This document shows, piece after piece, positions 1 to 16,248 of a stretch of 64,000 bases of DNA. Position 1 is the first letter of the stretch, and each line of letters opens with the position of its first letter. A model generated the notes under the pieces. That model saw nothing but the letters and a program-made list of their open reading frames with translations. It made no database searches and was not told the DNA's origin. Position numbers and translations under genes: made by a program. The DNA is from Protula sp. h YS-2021 (taxonomy: Eukaryota; Annelida; Polychaeta; Sabellida; Serpulidae): positions 96,165,804 to 96,229,803 of the forward strand of contig OX457025.1 in the NCBI GenBank assembly GCA_949752745.1, written 5' to 3'.

Positions 1-84
1 CTTCCGGTCCAGACAGCACTTCCGGTCTAGACAGCACTTCCGGTCCAGACAGTATGACGTCACTTCCAGACAGTATGACGTCAT
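1..84. repeat. 18-bp minisatellite with CRE-like sites
   Basis: Three consecutive 18-bp units beginning CTTCCGGTC start at 1, 19 and 37. Two longer variants follow, each carrying the palindrome TGACGTCA (55-62 and 76-83). The array runs off the left edge of the window, so its full size is unknown. TGACGTCA is the consensus CREB/ATF site, but nothing here shows that it is used. Confidence 0.85.
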
Positions 85-115
85 CAAGTGACCCAGAAGC
101 CCCGTTTTCACCCTA

Positions 116-291
116 CTTGGAGGGGAGGGGAGAGGGAGGTGGTGGAGGGGAGGGGAGGGGAGAGGAAGGTGGTGGAGGGGAGGGAAGAGGAGAGGGAGAG
201 GTGGAGGGGAGGGAAGAAGGGGGTGGTGGAGGGGAGGGGAGAGGGAGATGGTGGAGGGGAGGGGAGAGGGAGGTGGTGGAGGGGAGGGTAG
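116..291. repeat. GA/GGT-rich purine minisatellite
   Basis: Imperfect tandem units of GGAGGGGAGGGGAGAGGGAG type separated by GTGGT. The plus strand is almost pure purine. The glycine/glutamate-rich open frames across it are translations of the repeat and are not called as genes. G-runs make triplex or G-quadruplex formation possible. Confidence 0.9.
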
Positions 292-418
292 TCATCAAAC
301 GACGTAGTTCTTTAAAGGAAGTACGGTTATTCTATTTTCGGAGCATTCTGCTATGAAAAGTATACTGTCACTTGCACTTGAATGTAGTTAAAAGAAATGA
401 TTACAATAGCGAATTAAA

Positions 419-1191
419 ACTATACCGTTTTCGCTATCGAGTTCCGAAAATTACACTTGGGGCCACAATAATACGATTCTTAACTCTTAAAATTCAAAAT
501 TGGGCATAAACTAGGAGGTCAAGGTCGCCGAGATACCTCTTACATGTCTTCTTTTATACCCATAGAAGGTCAAATAAACTCAAATGCTCTATCTCTAACT
601 CGTGTTGAGGTAATGGTCAACTTTCGGTTTTTGAGATTTACCTTTACCGAAAAGGTCAAAATCAGCAAGGTACGTCTTGCATATGGTCTTTTAGGCCAAA
701 AAGGTCGAAAATAAGCTCAACATAGCTGTCTTTAACTGTTTTCGAGATAATAGTCAACTTCCGGTTTTTGACATTGATCATGACCGAGGAGGTCAAAGAC
801 ACAGAAGTACCGCTTACATATATTTTATTAGGCCCAAAGGGTCAAAATAAACCTCACAATAATTCTGTATCTAAACGTTTTCGAGATAATGGCCCACTTA
901 CGGTTTTTGACACTGAAGATGGCCGATTAGGTCAAGGTCACCGAGGTGCCTCTACTTAACGTCTTTTAGGTACGTAGGATTGAAAATAAGCTCAAAATAA
1001 TTCTGTCTCTAATCGTTTTCGAGATAATTACCCATTTTTTATTTTTGACATTGAAAATGATCGAGGAGGTCAAGGTTATCGAGGTACTTCTTACATATCG
1101 TCTTTCAGGTCCATAGGGTCGAAAATAACTCAAAATCGCTCTATCTCTAACCGTTTGAGAGGTGATGGACAAGTGGTCTCTAAGGTCATGC

Positions 1192-1195
<4 letters not shown>
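419..1195 (-). mobile_element. Helentron-like non-autonomous element, 3' half (copy A)
   Basis: Read on the minus strand, this ends in a hairpin of TTTTCGG/CGAAAA type followed by a degenerate CTAGT end (here ACTATACCG on the plus strand at 419). The body is made of degenerate ~141-bp units that cycle through GAGATAATGG, CCGGTTTTTGAC, GGAGGTCAAGGTCACCGAGG, TCTTTTAGGCCCAAAGGGTC and AAATAAGCTCAAAAT. The same order is seen at 14141-15144 and 50934-53528. The distal end is lost in the (TA)n tract at 1194. No protein-coding capacity is visible, so it would need proteins supplied in trans. Confidence 0.75.
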
Positions 1196-1252
<57 letters not shown>

Positions 1253-1288
1253 ATATGTGTGTGTATGTGTGTGTGTGTGTGTGTGTGT
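1194..1288. repeat. (TA)n(GT)n microsatellite
   Basis: About 62 bp of alternating TA, with a single TT interruption, passes directly into about 32 bp of GT. It abuts the truncated end of the Helentron-like copy at 419-1195. Confidence 0.98.
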
Positions 1289-1839
1289 TCTTTAGCAAGC
1301 GGGAAAACTAAAACGCTGCAATCAACATGCACACACAAGTTGTAATCGCTCTCATTGTGGACAGCTGGGCGATCAATATGCCTATATTGACATTATACCA
1401 GGTCCCTTAACTGCAAAATTAAAGCGTTTGTCTGCCTTGTAATGTGCGTGAATGGCAAAATGTCAATATCAATTTTTGCATATAAAATGTTAATGTATTT
1501 CAAGTTTGGTTGCCCTAGCTTTAGCCGTCTTAGAGGAGTTCGCATGGCAAGGTTTTCAAATTTCTATATCCGTTTTAGCCGTTCTAAAATGAGCTAGAGC
1601 AACTCAAATCCCCAAGAGTCAAAGTCTTCTGCTAGAATTCCACTAGACAACGAAAAGACCGATTTGATTAAACCGCGAGAGAAAATTATGGCTTACATTA
1701 CACCGGGGGTGATTTTCAAGATAGAGTTGTCACGTGACTGACAGCTTGCAACTCAAGGTCACGTGGTTATCCTTTACTTCATACCACATATGGACTGAGG
1801 TTTCACTAATGGCAGTCGAAATAAAAATTCACTTCCGGT
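1289..1839. other. Unassigned AT-rich sequence
   Basis: I see no open frame with family resemblance, no tandem array and no element terminus in this stretch. Confidence 0.6.
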
Positions 1840-2130
1840 GTCAGAACTTAGACTTTGCAGGAAAACATCAAGGTCACCAATGGAGTCTCTTGAGCCAAAG
1901 GGTTTGACCTTGACACTTACAGACAAGCCGCGATACCTCTTATATGACGCTTTTTAGGCCCAAAGGGTACAAAAAAGCTCAAGATAATGGCTAATTCTGG
2001 CATAGACCTTAGCAAGCAAGATAAAGATTTCTCGTTTCCAACTTTGAACTTGATTGCAAATGACCAAAAGGACAAGGTCAATGAAGTACCTTTTATGTAG
2101 CATCTATTTGTCGCAAGGAATCCTAAATGA
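1840..2130 (-). mobile_element. Decayed piece of the 141-bp-unit Helentron-like family
   Basis: Landmarks of the family appear in order but diverged: AAGGTCACC (about 1870), TTTGACCTTGACAC, CTTTTTAGGCCCAAAGGGT (about 1950), AAAAGCTCAAGATAATGG, and then AAGGACAAGGTCAATGAAGTACC (about 2065-2090). No terminal hairpin is preserved. It is called only because the order of landmarks matches the better copies. Confidence 0.55.
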
Positions 2131-3535
2131 AGTCAGAATAACTATATCCCTAAGCGATTTTGATATAATGCTTATGTTTTTCTCTGTTTTCATGATTAAT
2201 CGTGTTTTACAAATATTTTTATCTCAGTTGCACCTCGAACTTTGGTATTAAGGCAATAATATTGTATGGTTTCAAACCAAATTTGAATCTCCTGTTAAAA
2301 CAGGAAAAGAAAGAAACTTGTAGAATACTTACAAAAGTACTCCCCGTTGGAAAAGAAATTTTCAAATGGTAATTTTGAAACATGCAAATTCTTTGAATCT
2401 GTGAGGCATAGTTGTTTGATCTGCTGAAACATGGTATGCCTCTTTTCTGTAGAAGACAGAAATACACATTAAATTTTATTTATACACATTTCAAATATAC
2501 CACCGCCTTTTATTTTAAAAAGTGAACAAGATTTACCTATGTTATTCATTTCGCATCGGATACATATGTCCAATGATAGATCGTATGTCACATGAGCTGA
2601 AAGACTGAACAATTCGTAAATAAATCTGGCCGTCACATTAGCGGATACTTTTAATTAGTTTTACTTTTGATTAATAACGCGATCAGTCTTTTCTCTAAAA
2701 TAAATCGGTCCCTAAACAAAGACTAAACACTGTGATAATGGCCATTAATTCAACATAAATATTTTGTTTAAATTAAATCTCGTCACATGTTTCAGTCCCA
2801 ATACAAGATAATCTTCTTCTTCTTCTTCTTCTTCTTTAAAACTGAATTTAAAACCCGCTTAAAAAACCTACCATACTGATGAGTTCAATCCCGTCCGGCT
2901 GCTGTGGAGAAAAACCTAAAAATAAAATGACAAGAGGACTCGCTGTACTCCACTGCCATCCGAGAAAAATTCACGTTTCAGTGAAGATCATGTTTTATTT
3001 ACCTGTTTAATATCAAGACGCTGAATAGTGTAGCATTTGTTTTTCATTTTGGATTTTTTTGCGCTGCAAAAACACACTAATTTTGTCATATGTTGTCAAA
3101 TTCCGCTTTTTAGACATCGCACTTGGGACACAAAAATGTAATCAAACATGATGATCAAAATAAACAAACATGATATGTGAGAATATTGTATATGGACGAT
3201 ATTTTGAAGATTTCATTTGAAAAAGAAAAGTTTTCAGGTAATACCAAGGTTTTGGGTTGGCTCAGTAAGGCATTGTTTGCTTTAAGACTAATGTGTTATA
3301 ATAATGATAGATATTGATGTTTGCCTTGTATCAGATTTAAGCCCTTGCAGAAAGCAAGTGCATACAGGGCTGATTCGTTGCCTAAATCATGAACAATCAT
3401 GACATATAATTACATAATTTATTAAGTAATACTACGGCATAGGTCTTGCACTTTCGATAAGGTTCCTTTCACATAGTTTGTTTATAGAACAGCCAGCACT
3501 AGTTATGCACTGTAGCTCTAAATGCACTGCTTTCT
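2131..3535. other. Unassigned AT-rich stretch with a (TTC)n tract
   Basis: A (TTC)n microsatellite lies at 2812-2836. Otherwise there is no recognisable exon or element. Open frames here are under 85 codons and have no family signature. Confidence 0.6.
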
Positions 3536-3990
3536 AAAACACGACCGATTCCCAGGCACAGCCACACCTTAAAACATGACCGCTTCCAGGCAGCCACACT
3601 CTAAAACACAGACTCCTCCCAGATACAGCCACTCCACGACCGATTCCCAGGCACAGCCACACCTTAAAACATGACCGCTTCCAGACAGCCACACTCTAAA
3701 ACACAGACTCCTCCCAGATACAGCCACTCCACGACCGATTCCCAGGCACAGCCACACCTTAAAACATGACCGCTTCCAGACAGCCACACTCTAAAACACA
3801 GACTCCTCCCGGTTACAGCCACTCCACGATCACTTATCAGACACAGCCACACCCTAAAATACGGCCGCTTCCCAGACATAACCATATCCTAATGCAGTGC
3901 CACTTCCTGAAACACAGCGGCTCCCTAAAATACGGCACAGTCCCACACAGCCGCGTCTTAGACAGTACAGCTTCCTAACCCAGTTAAGTT
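3536..3990. repeat. 95-bp minisatellite
   Basis: The landmark ACGACCGATTCCCAGG begins at 3541, 3636 and 3731, with a variant at 3826, giving a constant period of 95 bp. Each unit is three related ~32-bp subunits ending in CAGCCACACYCTAAAACA or similar, so it is a higher-order repeat. Units decay after about 3860 but the CCCAGACA/ACAGCC motif continues to about 3990. The 72-73-codon minus-strand frames are repeat translations. Confidence 0.93.
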
Positions 3991-5210
3991 CTATACACTG
4001 CTGTCTTCTACACAAGACGTCATAGACACCGCCATTATTTATAAACAGGACCTTTAGTTTTCGTAATAATAATACATTTTAATTCCTGTTTAGTCTTTAT
4101 CTTTATCCGTATAAAACATTTAAAAGCATGAAAATGTTAATTACTTCACGGCTAACGGATACCACAAGTGCAACTTAGAATAAACTGAAGTTTCAAGTGA
4201 TATTAATTGCAATAAATCTTCATAGAATAGTCAGTTTGGCATATTAAGTACTTGCAGCATGTGTTAATGGCAGTATAACTTTTTCGAGCCGGAAGTAAAG
4301 TTATGTCACTTCCTGTCCTCATTATTCCAAGCGAATTGACAAATAAACTGCTTTAGGATATGTGGGCGATTTCCTCTGTTTTATGTTACATGCCACGTCT
4401 ACATATTGTTTTGATTGCAACAGAGCTATGTGAGACCCAAGCGTTTCCTTAAAAAAGAACCATTCTGGAACCCTAATTAAAACATAGGTTAAAAACTCTA
4501 ATGTAACAATATAATATTACAAACCATTCTCCAGGATTTCAAATCACGTTGAAGCGCCTGTGGTGCAGATATTCTAGACATTGCTATTTCCTTTTGTTTA
4601 AAAATAGATGTATTTGTAAGCCATAATACATTTAATTTTCAGTCGAATGAAGTTTAATAAATTTATAAGGGCAAAATCCCAAACTTTGACACAAAACTAT
4701 TGATGGTATTGCAATTGACAGGCACAACAGAACCCCGGGACAAAACCACTCGGCAAATTTGATTACGTCAGAGAATAGAACCAATTTCCAATAGGCACGT
4801 TCTAGCTGCTGTCAGTTCTGAAGAACTCCTCAAAAGGACCACAACATCAGTCTGACAACCACAGTTCTGTCAACTGTAATTTATAGCTGGATAGCATATT
4901 TATAGATAAACGGATTTCTTATCCTTACCAAGATCCTTACAAATATTGCTGTAAGGAACTGTAAAACTTTACGACTTTTGTTCAAACTACACGGTTACAT
5001 GCCCATGATTACATGTATATTGAAGCGGCAGAGGGCGTCTGTGAGGTGGCGCTTCATGCAATGGGTAACTAAAGTTACATGCACAAAACCATGCTGGCAA
5101 AGAAAGAGCTTCTGTCTCGTGCCTGTCTTTACAATTCGTAACAATTATGACACAATGACATGAAGAAAATTAAAGAAGTTATTGGACTGTAAATGCTAGT
5201 ATTGTTATAT
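3991..5210. other. Unassigned sequence
   Basis: I can support no gene or element here. Open frames are below 65 codons. Confidence 0.55.
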
Positions 5211-5438
5211 TAACCAGCCTCGGTGACCTAGTGGTTAGAGTGTCTGCCTCGATACTGGAAGATCGTAGGTTCAAACTCCGGTCGGGTCATACCTAAGACT
5301 TTCTTGCTCCCTGTGAGGCACTCCACATGTAAGGCTTATAAGGAGGGCTGGAATGCCCCATTTCAGTATAATGTGGCAGGGGAATCCCGACATGACCATA
5401 GCAGTTGCAAGGGATCTAAAGAACAATACAATACAATT
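5211..5438 (+). mobile_element. tRNA-derived SINE
   Basis: The head carries a pol III box A-like segment (GTGACCTAGTGGTTAGAGTG, about 5223-5242) and a box B (GGTTCAAACTC, 5268-5278) at normal tRNA spacing. It does not fold as a functional tRNA. A unique body of about 150 bp follows, then a short tail of CAATA repeats at 5424-5438, as expected for a SINE primed by a simple-repeat tail. The SINE family is not identified. Transcription would be internal, by RNA polymerase III, and mobility would depend on a LINE partner that is not seen in this window. Confidence 0.8.
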
Positions 5439-10545
<5,107 letters not shown>

Positions 10546-10547
10546 AT

Positions 10548-10915
10548 GAGAGTGGTTGGGCAGTGTGGGCGATGCTTTATGGATAAGAATGGTTGGGCAG
10601 TGTGGGCGATGATACATGGATGAGAATTGTTTCTGGGGCAGTGTGGGCTATGAGTTATGGGTGAGAGTTGTTGGGCAGTGTGGGCAATGCTTTATGGATA
10701 AGAGTGGATGGGCAGTGTGGGCGATGATATATGTATGAGATTTGTTTCTGGGGCAGTGTGGGCGATGAGTTATGGGTGAGAGTTGTTGGGCAGTGTGGCG
10801 ATGCTTTATGGATAAGAGTGGTTGGGCAGTGTGGGCGATGATACATGGGTGAGAGTTGTTTCTGGGGCAGTGTGGGCGATGATACATGGATGAGAGTTCT
10901 TGGACAGTGTGGGCG
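10548..10915. repeat. ~38-bp minisatellite in a ~115-bp higher-order unit
   Basis: The core GGGCAGTGTGGGCGATG recurs every ~38 bp. The distinctive subunit TTCTGGGGCAGTG begins at 10631, 10746 and 10860, giving a higher-order period of 114-115 bp (three subunits). The 79- and 121-codon minus-strand frames rich in HCPRN or PHCPTT are translations of this array. Confidence 0.92.
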
Positions 10916-10999
10916 ATATTTATAATACAGAAGCGGAGGTGACAACGAGGCAGGTGATTTATGTGCTGAGAAGGTGAGTTTTACTTGCGGTTCTACAGA

Positions 11000-11345
11000 G
11001 GGATTGGGATGTAATGTCATGTGATGGGAGGGTGCGTGGTACTCGAGGTTCTACATGGCGATGTGATGTCATGTGATACGAGGGTGAATAGTACTCGCGG
11101 TAACAACAGAGGGACGGGGATGTGATGCCATATGATACGAATGTGAGTGGTACTTACGGGACAACTGAGGGGTAATGATGTAATGTCATGTGATGCGAGG
11201 GTGAGTGCTACTCGCGGTACTACGGAGGGATGGGGATGTAATATCATGCCATGCGAAGGTGAGTGGTTATCGCTTAACCACAGAGGGATGCGGATGTGAT
11301 GTCATGTGATGCGAGGGTGAGTGGTACTCGCGGTACTACAGAAGG
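11000..11345. repeat. 58-bp minisatellite
   Basis: The landmark GTCATGTGATRCGAGGGTGA or close variants starts at 11016, 11068, 11127, 11185, 11243 and 11301. That is six units of about 58 bp with one shorter first unit. It adjoins the 115-bp array but shares no unit sequence with it. Confidence 0.92.
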
Positions 11346-11460
11346 GGGATGCGATGCACAAATGTGAGTCATGTTGAAGCGGAAGTAAGTTCTTTAGTGG
11401 GTGTGGTCTGGAAACAGGAGGTCAGCAATATACTGGGAGGAACTTGTATATATATATGGC

Positions 11461-11569
<109 letters not shown>

Positions 11570-11861
11570 AACCAGTCATAGGGGGACCATGCCTTATATA
11601 TAGCACTTCGGGAGACCATTTGGGAAAAATAATATATGTTTTTTAGCTTGTTATCGAGTGGTAACACACAAATTTAATTTTAAAACAGAATATATTATAT
11701 TCACTATATTATAGAATCATTCGTTTTTTGTTTACTATGTAGTTTCATAACGTTTAAACACGCTAAGAATTAAGGAGACCTACTTTTGGTCTCCATAAAT
11801 TTTTGGTCTCCCTAATACTTTGGTTTTTGGCAAAAATGGTCCCCGTATTGCTGGAATTACA

Positions 11862-11863
<2 letters not shown>

Positions 11864-11949
<86 letters not shown>
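11864..11949. repeat. (AT)n microsatellite
   Basis: About 86 bp of uninterrupted AT. Confidence 0.98.
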
Positions 11950-11950
<1 letters not shown>

Positions 11951-12172
11951 TCGTATAAGTGAATACTGTGCGATTTACCTGTGTACTTTTTATTCAAATG
12001 TGAACAAAACTAAATAACTGCATTTCACAAATATATTTCTGGATCCATATAAAATTGGGTGTAAAGTGACCAACGATACATTTGAAACAAGTAACATTGA
12101 AAGATATCGATCAAGCGCAAATATAAATGCATCATGCAAATGGCCAGCCCGAGATTGCCCGATATTCAGCTT

Positions 12173-12192
12173 GGCCGGGCCCGGCCCGGGCC
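12173..12192. repeat. 20-bp all-GC block with internal palindromes
   Basis: Twenty consecutive G/C bases made of overlapping GGCC, CCGG, GGGCCC and CCCGGG palindromes in an otherwise AT-rich setting. It lies just upstream of a 119-bp tandem repeat. Confidence 0.8.
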
Positions 12193-12209
12193 TCGGAACA
12201 CCACCCTAC

Positions 12210-12510
12210 CTGAGACCACCGGTAGAAACCATCTCTACAGCAAGACCAGTGTGATCCTATTACCAATAGTATTGCACTGAGTACTTCACCAAGAGGCAAG
12301 TACTCTAGGACCTCTGGAAGAGATCGTTTATACAACAAGGCCAGCGTTGAGTTACGACCACACCTCTCTGTGATCCTAATACCAATGGTATTGTACTGAG
12401 CAATTCACCAAGAAGTAAGTACTCTAAGACCTCTGGAAGAGACCATCTGATACAGCAATCCCAGCATTGAGTTGATAATACTCCTCTCTCTCATCCTAGT
12501 TCCGATGTCG
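12210..12510. repeat. ~119-bp tandem repeat, ~2.6 copies
   Basis: The segment GTGATCCTAWTACCAATRGT begins at 12251 and again at 12370. It is followed in both by TTCACCAAGARGYAAGTACTC and GACCTCTGGAAGAGA. A third partial copy (CTCATCCTAGTTCCGATG) begins near 12489. Confidence 0.85.
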
Positions 12511-13328
12511 CTACTGGCGATGGTGGAGTTAGTTCAGAGGTCGCACTGCATTGTGAGAAAGCCATCAATACCTGATATGAGTATTTGTAAAATACCACTA
12601 AATAATTGGTATTACGTTATTGTTTTTATTAAATGATTCTTTAAAACCTTTTGAGTTCAATAACGATATTGAATAAAAATTATGTATGACAATTATGGGT
12701 AGCACTACTGACAAACAATACAAGCAAGATTGTATGCAAATCAATGTGTGAAGTACATGTTATTAAACTCCTAGTTGATGTGATCAACTTCTAATATATA
12801 GTTATATGAGGCAATGCAGTACGCAGTCATACTGTGCCATCTATACACATATTTAGCATCGTTGCTATGCCTGGATGCAGTGATTACTATTGACGCAGCT
12901 GACAGTGTTTTTCAAATCGCATTCCAAAATTATTTTGTGTTTTTTAAAGCATGTCTTTTTTGCAGGTTTAAAACCGATAGTCTCACCGCATCCATGTTAA
13001 GCATGCAGCATGTACTCTTGGTATGCTTCACATGCCATTCTGCATCGCTAATTTCGATTACTATATTTACTCGAAAATAACCCACAATTAGAATGTGCAA
13101 TATTTAACAGGCACTCACAAGTCCCTACATTGCGTAGTAACAAGTATAAACTGTCACTTTTATCTTTGTTCTAATTTACCAGAAAATATAAATATAAAAA
13201 ATAAAAGAAAAAAACTCGATTCCCCCATCTGACCTGCCATCTGATGGAAGCTACTTAGTGCTAGTGTTCGATCTCGCTAGCAGCACAGAGAAGACTACGC
13301 ATGTGAGGTTTTCTGTGGAAAACTTGAA
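12511..13328. other. Unassigned AT-rich sequence
   Basis: An 88-codon plus-strand frame (12814-13080) is the only longer frame. I do not recognise it, and it shows no domain or coding signature. Confidence 0.5.
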
Positions 13329-13831
13329 AGACTTTTTTCCTTTCGACTTGCAATCTGACGGATTTCGTGTTAGCATTGTGATATCAAGTGTTTGATTGAT
13401 GTTTTATGCAGCAGGTTTCTTCTCATATTGTTGAAATGGGGGTGCAAACTACAGCATGAAACTTTCTGTGGAATACTGAATTAAGAAAAGAATTTGAAAT
13501 AATGTAACATGTTTAAATTCTGAAAAAAATATATAAAATGTAATATTAGTTATCAAAACTGTGGATCATTTTAAGTGCTAAGACTTTTTTCCTTTCGACT
13601 TGCAATCTGACGGATTTCGTGTTAGAATTGTGATATCAAGTATTTGATTGATGTTTTATGCAGCAGGTTTCTTCTCATATTGTTGAAATTGGGGTGCAAA
13701 CTACAGCATGAAACTTTCTGTGGAATACTGAATTAAGAAAAATATTTGAAATAATGTAACATGTTTAAATTCTGAAAAAAATATATAAAATGTAATGTTA
13801 GTTATCAAAACTGTGGATCATTTTAAGTGCT
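13329..13831. repeat. Near-identical 252-bp tandem duplication
   Basis: Copy 1 (13329-13580) and copy 2 (13581-13831) start at AGACTTTTTTCC and run through CAGCAGGTTTCTTC to GATCATTTTAAGTGC with only a few mismatches (for example AAGTGTTT versus AAGTATTT). The low divergence implies a recent duplication or recent homogenisation. Confidence 0.93.
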
Positions 13832-13844
13832 TCAAACGTCACTT

Positions 13845-13990
13845 CTCACTTCTAGCCGAAATACCACTGGCTCAGAAGATGTCTTTGGACGAAAGGTCTC
13901 TGGTTAAAATGTCTTTGGCTGAAATGCAGCTGACCAAGATGCCACTGGCCAAGCTGTCTCTGGCTGTAATGCCTCTGCCATTGGTCACTA
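13845..13990. repeat. 15-bp minisatellite giving a pentapeptide-repeat frame
   Basis: Units of 15 bp such as GCTGAAATGCAGCTG and ACCAAGATGCCACTG repeat about nine times. A 66-codon plus-strand frame (13795-13995) crosses them in phase and reads as Met-X-Leu-Ala/Thr-Lys pentads, ending at TAA. Because the unit length is a multiple of three, any open phase stays open. Without a known family or splice context I treat the frame as a by-product of the repeat. Confidence 0.8.
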
Positions 13991-14140
13991 TGTAACGAAT
14001 TTGTAATTGGATCCTCCATTTGCAAATGGGCGAGCCATGTATAAATTTACCATTGGGATAAATCCGATAGCTAATCAGAAATGTTTTCCAATTTGAAAAT
14101 GGGATTGACTCCGCTACAAATATTCTTCATAATAAAACAA

Positions 14141-15144
14141 ACTACACCGTTTTCGCTACCGAGTAGAGAAAATTATACTTGAGGGCCATAAAATACGATT
14201 CTGAACTCTATAATTCAGAACTGACCATAAACATGGACGTCACGGTCACCAAGGTGATTAACCTTTTTCGAGAAAATGGTCAATTTTCTGTGTCTGACAC
14301 TGACCATGAACGATTAGATCAAGGTCACCGAGATACCTCTTACATAATGTCTTTTAGACCCAAAGGCTCGAAACTAAGCTCAGAATCGCTCGACCTCTTA
14401 ACCTTTTTGACACAACAGTCAACTTTCGATTTATGACCTTGACCATGACGTAGGAGGTCAAGGTCAACGAAGAACCTCTTAATATCGATTTTAAACCTAA
14501 AGGGTCGAGAATAAGCTTAACATTACTATATCTGTAATCGTTTAGAGATAATGGTCCATTTCAGGTTTTTGACAGTGACCATGAACGATTAGGTCAAAGT
14601 CGCCGAGGTACCTGTTACATAACGTTTTTTAGGTAGGCAAAATGGGTCGAAAATAAGCTCAAAATTGGAAGCTGACCACATTGGCAAAAGAAACGGTTAG
14701 AGACGGCTAGAGCAATTTTGAACTTATTTTCGACCCTTTAGGCCTAACAGATGTTATGTAAGAGGTACTGTGACCTCTTTGATAATGGTCAATATCAAAA
14801 TCGGAAGTTGGCCATTATCTCGAAAACAGTTAGAGACAGAGCGATTTTGCGCTGATTTTCGACCCTTGGGCCAAAACACAATGTGTGCAAGGTGCCTCGA
14901 TGACCTTGACCTACTCGGCCATTTTCAAAGTAAAAAACCGGAAGTAGACCATTATATCGAAACTGTTAGAAATAGAGAGATTTTGACATATTTTCGACCA
15001 TTTGGGTCTAAAGGGCGGTAAGTAAGAAGTACCTCAGTTACCTTGACCCTCGGTCATGGTCAATTCTGAATTTTAAGATATCAGAATGGTATTTTTGTGG
15101 CCCCAAGTGTAATTTTCGATACTCGGTAGCGAAAACAGTCTAGT
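14141..15144. mobile_element. Palindromic Helentron-like element (copy B)
   Basis: The left end (ACTACACCGTTTTCGCTACC) is the reverse complement, with a few mismatches, of the right end (GGTAGCGAAAACAGTCTAGT), and the match continues inward for about 90 bp. Each end carries a TTTTCG-TAC/GTA-CGAAAA hairpin followed by CTAGT or a variant. The left arm reads the 141-bp unit in the GGTCAAGGTCACC orientation. From about 14670 the right arm reads it in the complementary orientation. Length is about 1.0 kb with no transposase or Rep/helicase coding. The structure is that of two 3' ends joined tail to tail. Confidence 0.82.
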
Positions 15145-15985
15145 TTGTTTTTGATATTATCTTTAAAAATATAGATATGTAACCTAAGTATAGTTCGTTA
15201 CATTTTGCACAATGCTCCGGAGGCAAGATACTCCGGAGTTCAATCAGGTCCATTAAAATAAAAAAAAATAGTTTGGTAAAGAACGACCACTCTATGTCAA
15301 AACTGTCACGGCTGCTGCTGCTCCCAGCTGACGTTAATCCCTCTCTGGCGTAAAATGCTAATACTGAGGGCACAGGTTTATATAAACACGACCCTATCAA
15401 AACACGAGTATATAAGCTCGGAAAAAATAAGCTTTAGCTTTTTCTCACTTAGAGAATGCATAGTTAATAAATTAAATAACAATTGGAGAATCTTGCTAGT
15501 GGAACTTTTGGGGTTGGCCAAAATTAGTTGAAAATACAGAAGAAGAAAATTTAAATTTCATATCAAAAGCAAGAGTTTAAGTTGATGGACAATCCATCTT
15601 TAGGTGTACGGATGCCCTTGTGGTGCCTGCAAAGTCTGACAAAGGCAGCAGTGACGTAACAAAATCCTGCCTTCTAAGTGCCACTATAAGGAAAGTAAAT
15701 GCTGAACATGCACTAGTGAAAAAATGATGTAACTATATGGACCATGCAAAACGGCATCCAGACACTTTTTAACCAGAAACCGGACGCGTTATGCTTCAGA
15801 TTTCATGGGTATGTTTGAATGATTTGAAAGTGAAGAGAGATTTTTGGCTGAGGTCACCATAGGGATGTTAATAAGGTGAGAGGGAGCGAAAAAGCAATAA
15901 AACATTTGGAGAAAAGATTCATACCGACCCAATATTCCTTGAGATTAAAAAATGAGTTAGATAATAAAAATATAGGGGGACACCG
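15145..15985. other. Unassigned sequence
   Basis: No gene or element supported. The 86-codon minus-strand frame (15140-15400) has no recognised domain. Confidence 0.5.
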
Positions 15986-15989
15986 AAAT

Positions 15990-16042
15990 TAAGACCACCT
16001 GTGGGACCGGTCAAAAGCGGTCTTTATCCCGGGGTGGTCTTA
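15990..16042. repeat. Hairpin with perfect 10-bp stem
   Basis: TAAGACCACC (15990-15999) is repeated as its exact complement GGTGGTCTTA (16033-16042) around a ~33-nt loop. It may be the terminus of an unidentified inverted-repeat element. Confidence 0.6.
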
Positions 16043-16248
16043 GCTCGGGGTTGTGGTTGCTAGGACCACTTTGTGATTTATTTATAATGGGGGCAATGTA
16101 TCAAAGTTTATGTTGTTGGTAAGTGATAGGGTTGTGTTCATACTTGTATACGATTGAGTATTATTGGTAAATGTTAATACCTTTCGGTGTCGTCGTTTCT
16201 GTCCTATTACACTTCTCGTACAACAATTAAATATCTGTTTCGCTTTTT

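Noticed and set aside
3536..3990. CRISPR-like regular spacing of repeats
   Set aside because: Repeats are contiguous with no unique spacers, and the context is eukaryotic; it is a 95-bp minisatellite.
5223..5278. Functional tRNA gene on the plus strand
   Set aside because: No complementary acceptor ends; the sequence continues into a SINE body and simple-repeat tail.
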